Shown: one piece after another, positions 45,488-56,785 of the stretch
Position numbering within the stretch: the first letter of the stretch is position 1
Layout of the letters: the number at the start of each line of letters is the position of its first letter
DNA from: Phytoseiulus persimilis
Lineage: Eukaryota; Arthropoda; Arachnida; Mesostigmata; Phytoseiidae
Assembly (NCBI GenBank): GCA_037576195.1
Contig: CM075103.1
Coordinates: 13,392,001 to 13,456,000 of the forward strand
Reading direction: 5' to 3'
DNA: 64,000 nucleotides
Notes under the pieces: generated by a model
Databases searched by the model: none
What the model saw: the letters and a program-made list of their open reading frames with translations, nothing else
What the model was told of the DNA's origin: nothing
Made by a program: the position numbers and the translations under genes

Positions 45488-47919
45488 ATGACACAGGAAG
45501 GCAAGGAGGAGGCGGACGTCGCGCCGAAAGAATCGAAAGGCGATGTCCAATTGAAGAACCCGGAGAAAGCGCGACGCGGCTGTGCATACAAAGTTCGTAC
45601 AAAGTTTCGTATTGTTTGGTTCGATTCCTGTTCCTACGGGAAGTCACTTGAGGGACTCGAGACGATCCCCATTCTCACTCTGCTCCCATCCTTTGACAGA
45701 TCATCGTTCGCAGACTGCCTCCGTCCATGTCAGAGACGGAGTTCCTTGAGCAGTTCTCGCCTCTGCCCGACTACGAGTCGTACTATTTCACTTGCGCTGA
45801 CAGCAGGTGAGTACGGAGTTTACATTCGGAACTGATTCCTCATGGCGATCGGAGTCGCGTGAGTTCACTTACCGATGGGAGCCCGTGCTAACGATCGCTG
45901 CTGCTCTCTACAGCATGAGTGGGAACAGTTTTGCCCGGGTCTACATCTCGCTTCGATCGCAACAGGACATCTTGCAGTTCAAAGAGAAATGGGACGGCTA
46001 TGTCTTCCTGGACGAGAGAGGCCAGGAGTACCCTGCGATCGTTGAATTCGCACCGTTCCAGAAAATGCCGCGCAAGAAACCGAAGAAAGCTGACAGCAAA
46101 TGCGGAACTCTTGAAAACGGTATATGTCAATAGCTCACACGATTCCAGAACAAGCGGAAGCTGTCGGCTCAGGGTGACCATTCTCAGCCGAAATTATTTC
46201 CGGATGCCCCGTCCGCAGTTGAGCAAACTCCTCTTCATCGTGATTCGGATATTTGAAGAACGCAGTCAGATCAACCTGGTGTCCTCGTGGAGCATCTTTG
46301 CTGGCAAGGCTCCCGAGAAACTTCAACATAACAATTTTTTCCTAACATCGACTGTGTTCCGAAGACGCGGAGTACCTGAAGTTCCTCGAGACCATGGATG
46401 TGGAAGAAGACATCAGTTTGCCGTCCATGGAAACCACAGTCGAGGAGCTGGAGAAACGAGACCGCGAGCTCAAGGCCAACAACGGAGTGCCAAACGTTCT
46501 CACGCCGTTGATTGAATACGTCCTCGCCAAAAACTTTCGCCTCCGCGAAGAGAAGCGCGAGGAAAAGCGGAAGAAAGGAATGGAACGGAAGGAGAAGAAG
46601 CGACGACAGAAAAAACTGTTCACAGCGGCCAAGGTATGTTCCAACTCGAACGAATTTCGACCCGTATCCCTGAATTTCTCCTGTCACCATTGACCCGCAC
46701 TCCTCTGTTCCAGATAAACAAAGATGGAGTTCTCCGAGAAGAGTCCGACGAGGACGGAGTGGTTTCAGAAGAAGAGTCCCGCTCTGAAAGTCAGAGGAAG
46801 GAGAAGGGACGGACTCCGAAAGCTCCAGCGAGGACTCCGAAGAACAGGCAGAGCACCCAGAACCGCGACAGGTTGGACTCGAGCAGAAATCACAGGCTAA
46901 TCGTATTTTTCACAAGGGAGATGAGGAACATGATGTTCGAGTCAAACAGCCAAAGATGACCATTCGATTCAGGAATTACGACGACGAGCCTGGATTTTCG
47001 GGCAGACAGAGGCCGGGTAGAGGGCCCGCTGACAGAGAGGGGAGCAACCGATCTGTGAAACATCCTGACGATGAGCCGAGACCTCAACGCAGAAGTTCGA
47101 GGTGAGGACAGTGAAAGTGGCACTCTGTCAAAGCCTATCACGATGGTGGGAAGTTCGTTCCCCTCAGTCGAGCATACTCGGTTTACAGAGGACATGAAGC
47201 TGTCGAGGCCCACGAGGAGGAAAGAACGTCGTCTCGCCGAGAAAAGAGAGCGCCGAGGAACTCCGATCGAGACAGAATCTCCAGCTCTGCGACGACGCCG
47301 ACTCCGAAAGACACTGCCGGTTCTCCGAACGATGCTCTCGAACCCAAACCTTCAGAAGCGTCAACGAGCAAGCCGGACCGCCCTGAGCGCAGAGAAAAGT
47401 CCTCGAGAAAGGAACGCCCGGGAGAGAAGAAACCCCGGACCCCTCGAAAAGAGGACAGACCACAGCCTAAAAAAGAAGTTCAGCCGTGAGTATCAGCTTC
47501 CATTTTAAGTCGCCCCATAAAGATCGAAAAGCGATGCCATTTCGCCCTCTATATTCAAGGAAACCACAATCGAAGCGCTATTCAGACATCCGACCCGGTG
47601 CCCAAGAACGGCAGCAGCAAGCGGTAGGGGAGAAACAGGAAGCACCGCTTTCGAACGATGCCGAGAAATCCCTCAATTTAATACCGGCCAAAGTTCGGAA
47701 TCACCGGCAGGATCAGAGGAATACCAAAGTGCGCAACCGGGTGAGCTGAGCTTCCTTTCGATGCCTCGGATCACCGACGAAAATCGGTATCTTGTTCCTT
47801 CAATAATACTTCTCTCTCCAATCCGATTGAAGGACCGACCTGCGCTGGAAATCTATCGTCCGGGACAACGGAAGAAACAGGGCAGTCCAGATGACCGGAA
47901 CACGCCAGAAGCTGAATAA
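45488..47919 (+). CDS. Upf3: UPF3, nonsense-mediated mRNA decay factor (frame break in exon 5)
   Basis: UPF3 bridges the exon-junction complex to UPF2/UPF1 in nonsense-mediated decay and shuttles between nucleus and cytoplasm. Exons: 45488-45592, 45700-45806, 45914-46119, 46365-46633, 46714-47101, 47189-47485, 47560-47740, 47833-47919; about 546 aa. The RNP-type UPF2-binding domain shows VRRLPPSMSETEFL, FARVYI, YVFLDERGQEYPAIVEFAPF and DAEYLKFLE. A Lys/Glu-rich coiled coil and a charged low-complexity region follow. The penultimate and last exons together make the exon-junction-complex binding motif KVRNRDRPALEIYRPGQRKK. In exon 5 the acidic frame that enters at 46714 must change by one base near 46785-46797 to join the acidic frame that reaches the next donor; read literally, the entering frame stops at 46959 and would lose the binding motif. 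A splice from exon 4 directly to about 46791 or 46797 would also keep the frame. The stop codon overlaps an AATAAA. Confidence 0.9.
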
Positions 47920-47920
47920 A
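47915..47920 (+). other. AATAAA overlapping the UPF3 stop codon
   Basis: The UPF3 termination codon TAA (47917-47919) lies inside an AATAAA. If this hexamer is the one used, the transcript has almost no 3' untranslated region. A later signal cannot be excluded. Confidence 0.35.
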
Positions 47921-48488
47921 TGATTTGTTGATGTTATATTTCGACTCGGGAATCTTCTGATTGTCACTGCTCGTTTTCGAATGGTTCGACCATGCGTTTC
48001 GTTCACTCTTTTCGGCGAATGGAAAGAACATGCGCGAGAGAACCTCCTGCAAGATGCAGGATCAGAGTCGCTCATTATAGGTTTCGCAGGCTTCTTTCGT
48101 ATCTATCCACCGCATCGCGAATGACGATAGACCTTCAGAACTCCGACGCTCCCGAGAAATTGAGTCCTTCTCCGAGCCGGATGGAGGGAGCGTGATTCTC
48201 TCAAGCCTACAGCCACTTCAGCACATGAACCCTCATGGGTTCAATGTTTTGTGGGAAGAACACCGCGTCTCTGATCGACCGCACTATTTCGGTCGCCTTT
48301 GGACGAGAATTAGAACACATCCCGCCAGGAGTCGCCACGGGACAGGCGAGCATTTTCGAGCAAGTCTCCCGTTCCGACGCGGCCAGCGTATTTCAATAAG
48401 TGGCGGCTTCCGCCACAGTTGGCACTTCGTGGATTGAGGAGGGCACTTCGTGGGATACCCTCGCGCTATAACACCTCACCGCCGCAGC

Positions 48489-48849
48489 TAGAGAGGCCGG
48501 CGCTGTGGCCTGTCTCGCCGAAAACAAGGAACTCACGAAATACCGAGACTTCGAGAGCCGCTACATCGCGCAACCCATCTCCTTCGAGACGCTTGACGTC
48601 GTCGGGTCATCCACCGAGGGTTTCCTCAACGACCTGGGAAGCCGAATCGGTCTCGCTCCTGGAGACAAACGGGCGTCCGAGTTCCTTTTCCAAAATCTCC
48701 CAATCGAGACTCAAAAGGGCAACAGCGCGGCAGCTTGCGGGTCTCTTTTGTCCGGGTTGGACTTACCCTTCATTGGTTACCGTGTTCTTAACTCTCAGCT
48801 CCACATCGAGAAAGCTGATGTGGTAACGGTGAGCTTGCGCAGCTATTGA
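48489..48849 (+). mobile_element. 3' end of a non-LTR retrotransposon open frame (LINE tail)
   Basis: The frame reading AREAGAVACLAENK, KYRDFESRYIAQPISFETLD and RASEFLFQNLPIETQKGN matches the C-terminal tail shared by many arthropod and other animal non-LTR reverse-transcriptase proteins. Upstream (48190-48480) only shifted scraps remain and no catalytic reverse-transcriptase domain is present, so this is a 5'-truncated copy, the usual outcome of LINE insertion. The identification is from remembered family sequence. Confidence 0.6.
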
Positions 48850-48979
48850 AGCGCGATGCTAGCGCCACCGGCTTATCGTATATACGTTGAGCTCCTTCGA
48901 GTAATAAATAACATTCTACCCAATGCATGAACGGTGATGATCAGGTCGTTGGGCATCTAGCCGGACTGATAGAGAATCT

Positions 48980-50358
48980 GATCCCCGTTAGCGATCTGCC
49001 AAAGTTCTTAAGCACACTGGACCTTTTTGAGCGGATACTGGCAAGTGGAAATGTCCCCCTGGCATGAAGAAAAGACAGCCTTTTGTACCCCGGATGTGCT
49101 TTTCCAGTTGAAGAGGATGCCGTTCGGGCTAGCCAATGCTCAAGCGATCTTTCAACGGATGATGGATAAAGTCATTGGACCCTTACCCTTATTGGAAGTA
49201 CCAAATGGCACTCATGTATTTGGACGACATAATAATTTATTCCAAGGACTTCAACTCGCACGTTGCGGATCTGAAGAAAGTCCTCTCGTTGATCCAGACG
49301 GCAGGCTTGAAGTTGAAAGCGAATATGTGTTTTCGCAACGAAAGAAGTCACCTTCCTAGGACATGGGGTTTCACCGAACGGTATCGTTGTTGGTCCAGAA
49401 AAGGGTGAGGAAACTGAATGCCCAGCCGTCGTTCGGGCGATTCAGAAGTTTCACACCTACTTGTACGGTCGGCAGTTCAATTTCGGGAAAGATAGTATCT
49501 CCTTAAAGTCTCTTCGGAGTGAAGAAACCCTGGTATGGGTTCCTGGCCAAAGTGCGGAAATAGGTCAAAAGCTGCGAACCCGCCGTGTTTCGGCTAGATT
49601 AGTCGTTCGATCCCTTTCCGTCATGACGAACGTCATGGGACGAATCGACTCGATCGTGGCGGACAACGCAACCTGCTTTCGAAGGTATGTCTTCCAGAGC
49701 AATGGGCATAAATTGGGTATTTGTCACGCCCGGACAGCGATCGGACATCCTCACTGCAACGGACTCACTGGAAGAATGATCCGTACCGTGACGGACAGGT
49801 TGTCGGCTCTCATCATTGAGTGCGGGTCGGGTTCACCCGACCTCCTCCCAGGTATCGCCTTCTCCATGAATACCACCCATAGCGAGACCCTACGGGAGAC
49901 ACCTCACGAACTACTTGTACGGGTTTACGGCTGTTATGCCTGGGGGGCCCGAAAGGCTGCCTAAAGAACGTCGGGAGGTCAGCGACTTCCGGCAGGAAGC
50001 GCACCAGAGCCTGGAGCGGGCCCAACGCGGCGCGAAAAGACGTTACGACGATTCGAGGGGGTCGCCTCCGGTCTGGCCCGCAGGGGTGAAAATGTTGCTC
50101 AGCGTCACCAGGTCCCGTCGAGGCTTGACAAAGCAGCTCCATCCTCGTTATTTGGGACCCTGGACCATCGCGAGGAGGGTCGCTACACAGAGTTATAGGC
50201 TCAAGGATCCCGCTGGACGACTTTGTACCCTGCAGGTGAAAGATCTCAGGCCGTACCAGACGCGGACGTCCGGTCAGGGTAGCGTGCCCGATCGAAGTGC
50301 GATGCGAGTAATGAATGATCTTCTATCCAATGCTCCCACATTCGTGGTGACACTATAA
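48980..50358 (+). mobile_element. decayed Ty3/gypsy LTR retrotransposon pol fragment
   Basis: Ordered remnants of a gypsy polyprotein lie in several frames. A reverse-transcriptase core covers about 48980-49400 (SGYWQVEMSPWHEEKTAF, then MPFGLANA, then the catalytic YLDD). A scrap of RNase H (FHTYLYGRQF) lies near 49450. The integrase core covers about 49620-49960, with the DNA-binding Asp in the VADNATCF motif and LPGIAFSMNTTHSET after it, and the integrase C-terminal domain (RGLTKQLHPRYLGPW) extends to a stop at 50356. Frameshifts interrupt the reverse transcriptase at least twice, and the interval from RNase H to integrase is far too short, so most of RNase H and the integrase zinc finger are deleted. 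No gag, protease or LTRs were found. The copy is dead. Confidence 0.85.
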
Positions 50359-50360
50359 AC

Positions 50361-50540
50361 CATTGGTTCTCAAACTCCACTCACCCATCGACCCCCTAGG
50401 CGACTTCGTTGAGCTTCATGAACTGCCGCTTACGTGCACGCCGAGAAGTACGGTCGAATCTACCCCGGCATCACCTCCGTAAACCGGAGATCGGCGATCG
50501 ACCCCCTGGCGGTCGATATCGACCACTTTGAGAACCACTG
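50361..50540. mobile_element. 180-bp non-autonomous hAT-like element with perfect target duplication
   Basis: It starts CATTGGTTCTCAAACT and ends CCACTTTGAGAACCACTG. Read outside-in, the ends are inverted repeats with the CA..GGTTCTCAAA form common in hAT elements. Identical 8-bp copies of CTATAAAC flank it at 50353-50360 and 50541-50548. Internally, two copies of TCGACCCCCT lie in opposite halves. It has no coding capacity. It inserted exactly at the end of the gypsy frame, whose TAA stop lies within the left target copy, so it is younger than that element. Confidence 0.85.
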
Positions 50541-50548
50541 CTATAAAC

Positions 50549-52611
50549 GATGGAGGCGTGGCGGACTAGAGTGAGGAGTTAGGACTGTACGGAGCTCACA
50601 GTGGAGCGATGATGACTGCGACTCTTTTCCGAAAGTTTCAGAGTGGAATGGGCGTCATGGTCCGCCTTCAGGTCACCGCGGTGGCAGCCCATGATTTCCA
50701 GCATGAGCCTAATCAAAGTCCATCTGCAAGAAGCTGAAACTTCCGAGTCAGAACGAGGCATCGCAGCGGTTCCGAACCGAGGTTCCAGAACCGCGGGATT
50801 CTGCGGTTTCAGAACCGGGCTGGTAGACCTCAGCCCAGAATGGTTGAACTAGAGCCGAAATTTCGGTAGAATGTTTGAGGTATCTTTTGGAGCCACCACC
50901 AGGTCGACAACCACTACCCGAGAAGCTTGCTACGATGGCGACGCTGTTCCGTTGCACACCAGGGCAAACCTAAACGGAACTTGAAGAACGAGAACGCCGA
51001 ATGTCCAAAATTACCATCTCTCTCTTCGCCACACGTCGCACCGTGCGATTCCGCAAATTGTCAACAATAGCTCTCAGCGCTCGCTTTCGTAATCCGTTGC
51101 CGTCCAGGAGGATTCCGTTACGTCTCACGCAAAACAGCTCCAGATCGACAGAAGGCTTTAATTCACTGTCTTCTCTAGGGGGAGCGTTTCAATGAAGCAA
51201 GTGGGTTCGAGACGTCAACGTATCCGCACGATGGGGAGCTTGATATAACTGACTCTCAGCAGCCAGGAGCAACAAGAACTAGAATTCAGTCCGCAGCGGC
51301 CTTTGCGTTCGAGATTCCAAGCTCAGTTACTCATCGTTTCCGTGTCTGGAAAATCAAGTATCAAAGACCGAAACATCGTCGAGCTCTTTCGGGAAACATT
51401 CAAAGAAATAGCGTGGATTGGAAGAAAAGGGTCCTGTGCCGATTCTCGACTCAGCATTATTAGATCGAGCGAAGATAATTTGCAGGTTTTCGCCCAGTTA
51501 CTTAGTAGTTAACTTTGTGCTTGAACGAGCTGCTTGAGATTGAAACAGTTTGAAGGCGAGCCGTATTCTTCCGGCCGTTTGTCGTGGTTCTTCGCGGTTC
51601 TCACTTGCGGTTCTCAGAGCACCGAGAACTGCGGTTCTGGAAATTTGCGGTGCCTCGCGATGCGTGGTCAGAACCTCAGTGAACTACTCGAGATTTCTCA
51701 TGAGATGACTCATCGAATGACTGTGATTGATCTTGAGAGGAATCCTGACGGTCTTCGAGTGCTCTGTTTGAATGCAAGCCGTAGTAGTGCGTATCCTGAG
51801 GATCTCTGACTAACTACTGGGGGAGGAGAACGCCTGAGTCGAGGGTCCAGACGATGCTTCATTCGGTTCGTTGTACGAGTTTCGGCGTGACAGCCGCTCG
51901 GAATATACACGTGACGAGAGTGTCCTCGCGGATGTCGATCGAGTGCGCGCGGTGGCGGCAGAGAGGAGGAAAACCATCCCACTCTCCGTCACCAACACCA
52001 TATCACTCTGAAGATAGATTACTGAGAACCAAATCTTGCGAAGAAGTTTTTCCAAACGATTTCGTGGCACTTCAAAATACTCCAAGTACATGAAGGAATG
52101 ATGGCCCATCGAATCTTCGCAGCGCGTGACTGAATCGTCCCCAATCTCCCGGCCAGCCGTCAACCGGTGAGCCGGGCCATCAGCAGACGATGCTGGTCGG
52201 GAGGATGTGATCTGTTGTCCTAGCTCGGGAGAGGCACCATGATTCGGCTTGGGGCGAGACAGTGCCCTGGGATCGTTTCGCGATTCCTTAGTCCGAAGAT
52301 CCGCTTGAGGGCGCTGCGTGAGGCTTGGATCGGATCTGTTAGTCATCCCCCAGCTGATAATCAGAAACGCGAACTGCGGTCAAATCTTACCCGGCTCTGT
52401 CGGATTCATCAACATCGGCTTCTCTTCTCCACAAAGAGGTGTGTAATGGTGTTTTGAGTGGTTATCGGGGAATTCCGAAACGTCATCGACTCGCACCGGC
52501 CAACGTCACATGATGGGCCGGCGATCTTGGTCCTTCGTCCTCGTTGAAAGAATCTAAGCCCTCGATTTGGCATAATCTCTCGGAAAATTCACGTGATTTT
52601 CTCATTTGCAG
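50549..52611. other. spacer before the aminopeptidase pair
   Basis: Two kilobases without a recognisable gene. They should contain the promoter, 5' leader exon and leader intron of the first aminopeptidase gene; only the intron's acceptor (just before 52612) is identifiable. Confidence 0.45.
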
Positions 52612-52618
52612 CTCGACC

Positions 52619-54175
52619 ATGGCTACCAAAGGAGTGCTAAGTTTTCTGACGGCGAACGTCCGACTCGAGAAGTCGATTAGCAATGACTATGATTGCGTGG
52701 TCATTGTCGGGACAAAGCTGTGCCCCAAGTCGTTGGGGATCGCCGAACCTTTCGCTTCTTCTCTGGAGATTATCAAGTCGAGCGACGAATCCTTCGAGAA
52801 ACAAGTCACGTTCATCGTGGTCGACGGAACCCGGGTTGTGTACTCGCCCACCGGACCCCTCAACCGGGATCAAGACGACATTCGAGCATTCTCCTCCGCA
52901 ACCATCAAAGGCCTGAAGAGAGCGTTGTCTTCCGGCGCCAAGAAACCTCTCGTCGTGCTGCCGAACGCAATCGAGCCGTTCACGGAGTTCAACGTAGACG
53001 CCGCTGTTGTCCTCGGAGCTCTGGAGGCCGTTTATGTCCCGCTGGAGATCCGTGAGGATGTTCCGGACGAGAAGCGGAAAGTTGACCGTCTGGGTTTCGC
53101 CAACTTCCACGGTGACGCCGAGAGGTTCCAGTACCTGTTGAGCTTGGAGGGCGGCCGCATCGCTTGCCGAGACATCGGAGGGTCCGATCCCGAACGCATG
53201 GCCGCTCCGAGGGTCGAGGAATACGTGCAGGAGCTCTTCGCCAACTCCCCCGTGACGGTCAAGGTTGTTTCCGACAGGGAACAGCTGAAGGCGAACTACC
53301 CGTGCTTGGCCGCCGTGGATCGGTGCGCGAGCCACGTGGACAGACACAGGGCTCGCATGATACTTCTCGAGTACTCCGAAGGCGCTCCGGAGCAATGCTT
53401 CGCATTCGTCGGGAAGGGCGTCACCTACGACACCGGCGGTGCCGACATCAAGGTCGGCGGCAAAATGGCCGGAATGCACAGAGACAAATGCGGAGCCGCT
53501 GCCGTCGCCGGAATCTTCCAGACCCTCGCCGCAACAAAACCGAAAAACGTCAAAGTCATCGGGGCCATGTGCATGGTCAGGAACTCCTGCGGGTCCGATG
53601 CCTACGTTGCCGACGAGCTCATAACTTCGAGAGCTGGGGTTCGACTCCGTGTCGCGAACACCGATGCTGAGGGCCGCATGGCCATGGTCGACGTCCTGGC
53701 TGAGATGAAAGAGCGCATCATCGCTGATGGTCTCCAAGACAAAGCTCATCTGTTCACCATCGCCACCCTGACGGGACACGCCACATCGACCGTTGGGGAA
53801 CCGTTTACCATCGCAATGGACAACGGGCCGGCGAGCAGCAAGCAAGCCTCTCGGGAGTTGCAAGCTGCCGGCGATGCGATCGGTGACCTCTTCGAAGTCT
53901 CCACCATCCGCAAAGAGGATTACGAGGCGGTGAACAGCTCCTCCGAATACGAAGACATCATTCAATGCCCGGAATCCGGAACGCCTCGAGGACATCAACT
54001 GCCGGCCGCGTTCTTGATCCGAGTGGCGGGACTCGATAAGCACGGGAAAGACAGCTCGAAACCCCTGGCCTACACCCACTTGGATATCGCCGCGTCCGCC
54101 GGATCGACTAAAGGCATTCCATCAGGATCCCCGATAGCGGCTCTTGTTCAGAAATACTTCCTCCCGAGGATGTGA
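52619..54175 (+). CDS. M17 leucyl aminopeptidase, copy 1
   Basis: A cytosolic zinc/manganese metallopeptidase of the leucyl aminopeptidase family (M17), removing N-terminal residues from peptides; closest remembered relatives are the C. elegans W07G4.4-type 'putative aminopeptidases'. The coding region is one exon of 518 aa. The catalytic half keeps every expected ligand: GKGVTYDTGGADIK from residue 265 (metal-binding Lys and Asp, catalytic Lys), HRDKCGAAA (Asp), and NTDAEGRM at 347-353 (Asp, Glu and catalytic Arg). The N-terminal half is the smaller regulatory macro-like domain. A good acceptor (TTTGCAG) ends 7 nt before the ATG, so the start is in the second exon of the transcript and the longer frame back to 52544 is intronic. 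Copy 2 follows 2.6 kb downstream in the same orientation; by eye about four in five residues are identical. Confidence 0.93.
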   Translation: MATKGVLSFLTANVRLEKSISNDYDCVVIVGTKLCPKSLGIAEPFASSLEIIKSSDESFEKQVTFIVVDGTRVVYSPTGPLNRDQDDIRAFSSATIKGLKRALSSGAKKPLVVLPNAIEPFTEFNVDAAVVLGALEAVYVPLEIREDVPDEKRKVDRLGFANFHGDAERFQYLLSLEGGRIACRDIGGSDPERMAAPRVEEYVQELFANSPVTVKVVSDREQLKANYPCLAAVDRCASHVDRHRARMILLEYSEGAPEQCFAFVGKGVTYDTGGADIKVGGKMAGMHRDKCGAAAVAGIFQTLAATKPKNVKVIGAMCMVRNSCGSDAYVADELITSRAGVRLRVANTDAEGRMAMVDVLAEMKERIIADGLQDKAHLFTIATLTGHATSTVGEPFTIAMDNGPASSKQASRELQAAGDAIGDLFEVSTIRKEDYEAVNSSSEYEDIIQCPESGTPRGHQLPAAFLIRVAGLDKHGKDSSKPLAYTHLDIAASAGSTKGIPSGSPIAALVQKYFLPRM

Positions 54176-56778
54176 ACGAATGTGATGTTCTGCCCGGTGG
54201 ATCACCTCGTGGCTCTGTGGACTATCAAACCATATTTTACAATTTTCTGAACAAAGGTTCCGGTGAATTTCGGACGCACTAGTAAATGTCTCTTGATATC
54301 GTCATTCCTCGAGAACCGCCCGGGCCACAGCGCCCATCGGAAACATTTTGAAGAGCTCACACTGGGGGCTAACACTTCGTGTCCCTCGGATTCTATCAGA
54401 GCTACCTCGATTGATCAGGCTCTGTTGCGTAGCTCTCCGATTCCGGTTCAGCCAGTGCTAAGTATTCGGGTTCGAGAATTTCTCCAACATTCATGCTGAA
54501 CAGCGAAGCTCGCAGCTGCTTCGAGCCCGCAACTTGCATGAGCTGCACCATTTTCGAGCACGAGCACGCCGCTTGATTCGAAATTTTCGACGAGACCTCT
54601 CTCTCCGTATTCTGAGACACACTCGACTCTGATGATCATCCCTGAGAGAGCTTGGTTGTCCATGGCACCGTACAGAATGACGGCAAAGAGTCGAGGGAGA
54701 GAACATATCCAACATGCGAAGAAGACTATAGTCTACTCAACCAATCGAAAATATTGCTCTCACAATTGATTCCTCACTTACCGGGATTTTCGGACTCGTC
54801 TCAAGGTCCTGAATGGACTAGTTTCTGAATTCTGTCCTTTACAGTTATCGTCGTGAAACAGCGAGCCATACGCCTGGTTGGCGGGTCCAATGCGTTCATT
54901 GGTTCCTTCCATGGTCGGAGACGTCACACGCCGGTGAAGAGGAAGAGGCGTGAAGAGCAAAGTGAGTTGGATCATGGAAGGTTTATTCATTTCTGTTCCT
55001 CTGCGCGTAATTCCAAAACACCCGCTGTAATTGTAGTCCATCTCGCTCTCGCGAGCGATACAGAGGCTTCTTCGATTTGGCTTTCTCCGACTCCGATATC
55101 ATTTTTCCACCGGAAACTGTCAAGAGCCTCTTTCCTCATTTCTTGTCGATCCCTTTTAACGGGAGAAAATATCAGCGGCGTCTGTGAACCATGCATTCTG
55201 AGCTTCTCGGTCAGTCATAACGCGTTGAGAGCAGATGACCGCTCCAGAGTCGTGTTTTAATCAGGCGCAGCTCCTATTTGTCAAAAACAGATGACTCTGC
55301 CTTCGGCTCTGACGTCTCCGTAATCTGTGCTCTACGAAGGCTCATCGACGGCAAAAGAATTCTCCCAACGAGCAGCCCGCCCCATATGGCCCTTGACATT
55401 TTCTTGATGTAAAATATTTCCAGCGATCGCATAATCGTGATCCGCCAATTGACGTATCCACACAAGAGCAGACGACACCGCTCGAAAATAGTCGCTCTCT
55501 CTCCCCCCACCGGCTTCCAGAGCCAGCATGCTCGGGTTCCGCGCGATACACTGCTCCGTAATTGTTTCGCGTTCTTTAAATCATAGGCTCGACTGCCGTT
55601 CAGTATGTAGAGCCGGGATCAATTTCAAGAGACATCTTGCTCACGAGCACGGGCTTCCTGAATTGCGGAACGGAGTCAGTCAGCTCATCTGTAGTCAGCC
55701 GCGTAGGAATCTCTCATCTGGTGAAAGGTACCTCGGAATCGATTCCGTCGCGAGCTTCGCGTAGCGGGAACGCTAGTGAAAGTCACGAAACTCGATGGAG
55801 TGTTCGCGGTTCAGACGAAATCCTGACCTATTCAGATCACCGCGAATTTCCCGCAGACTTGCATTCAGAGATTCCCTGAGGCTCGAATCGATACTGACTA
55901 TTCGGCAGAATATTATTCGGCTCATTCCCAAATAACTAGGGAGGCGAGTTCGCGCGGGCAGATAAGATCGGTTTATCGGTCATGATGGAATCCCGGGGAA
56001 CAGGCCGGCCTCGTTAGAAATCAGCGAACGAAAACAAGCGTTCCGGACGATTGAAAATTGGAAGTTTCAAGCGACTTTGAACGACAAATCTATCACCGGA
56101 GCCCACGATATATATCTCTCGCTGATTGTGCTAGGTAGACGCTCGGTCAATCACTGATAGTTTGGTCGAAGGTAAAACTCATGGCACGAAAGCCGCCGGT
56201 GGAATCCTCTCGGCCAGCTTTGAAATAGAGCTCAAGTAGGCTAGTATTGTCAGTTGGATTCCAAGCGGCGTTCCAAGCAGCCGGTAAGCTTCCCGCTTCA
56301 AAGATCGTCGCTTCTTGAGCCACCGATTTTCCCTCGAGTTTGTGAGTTCCCTTGGTAAGGAATCCCGTTTCTCCCTGCCTCTCAGGAACTCGACAAAATT
56401 GCTGTACTGAGTCGATGGATGGTTGAGAAGAGGAACAGTGGTTTAGGGGTTGCTCCCAAGCCGGGTCTCAGACCCAGCGGAGAGTATCAGGAGTTCTCGA
56501 AACCCAACTCCACGAGTTTCGTTCGCGCAATCGTCGGATGCAACCGACGACTTGCGGCACTTCCCAAACAAGCGCTCGGAGCCACTTGGCTGCCCGAGCT
56601 CCAGCCGCAGTCCGTGTAGAGGCTGTGACTCATCCTCTCTGCATTCATGTCACGATCCTTAATCTTGACGTCAAGCGAAGCGATTCGAATATCGTCAGGG
56701 ACGTTCTGTCCAAACTAGTGATCCTCGTTCCCGGTTGGATGCGTTCGACGGCCTTCTCACCTTTTGATCTCATTCCAG
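54176..56778. other. spacer between the two aminopeptidase copies
   Basis: 2.6 kb holding the 3' end of copy 1 and the promoter, leader exon and leader intron of copy 2. No recognisable coding exon lies in between, and no convincing polyadenylation signal was found close to the copy 1 stop. Confidence 0.45.
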
Positions 56779-56785
56779 ATCCATC

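Noticed and set aside
52544..52618. upstream ATG extending aminopeptidase copy 1 by 25 residues
   Set aside because: The extension crosses a strong splice acceptor, and copy 2 has no counterpart; the family starts at the inner ATG.
52637..54079. 480-codon open frame antisense to aminopeptidase copy 1
   Set aside because: It mirrors the GC-rich codon pattern of the real gene, a shorter version occurs opposite copy 2 (57092-58012), and it has no motif of its own.
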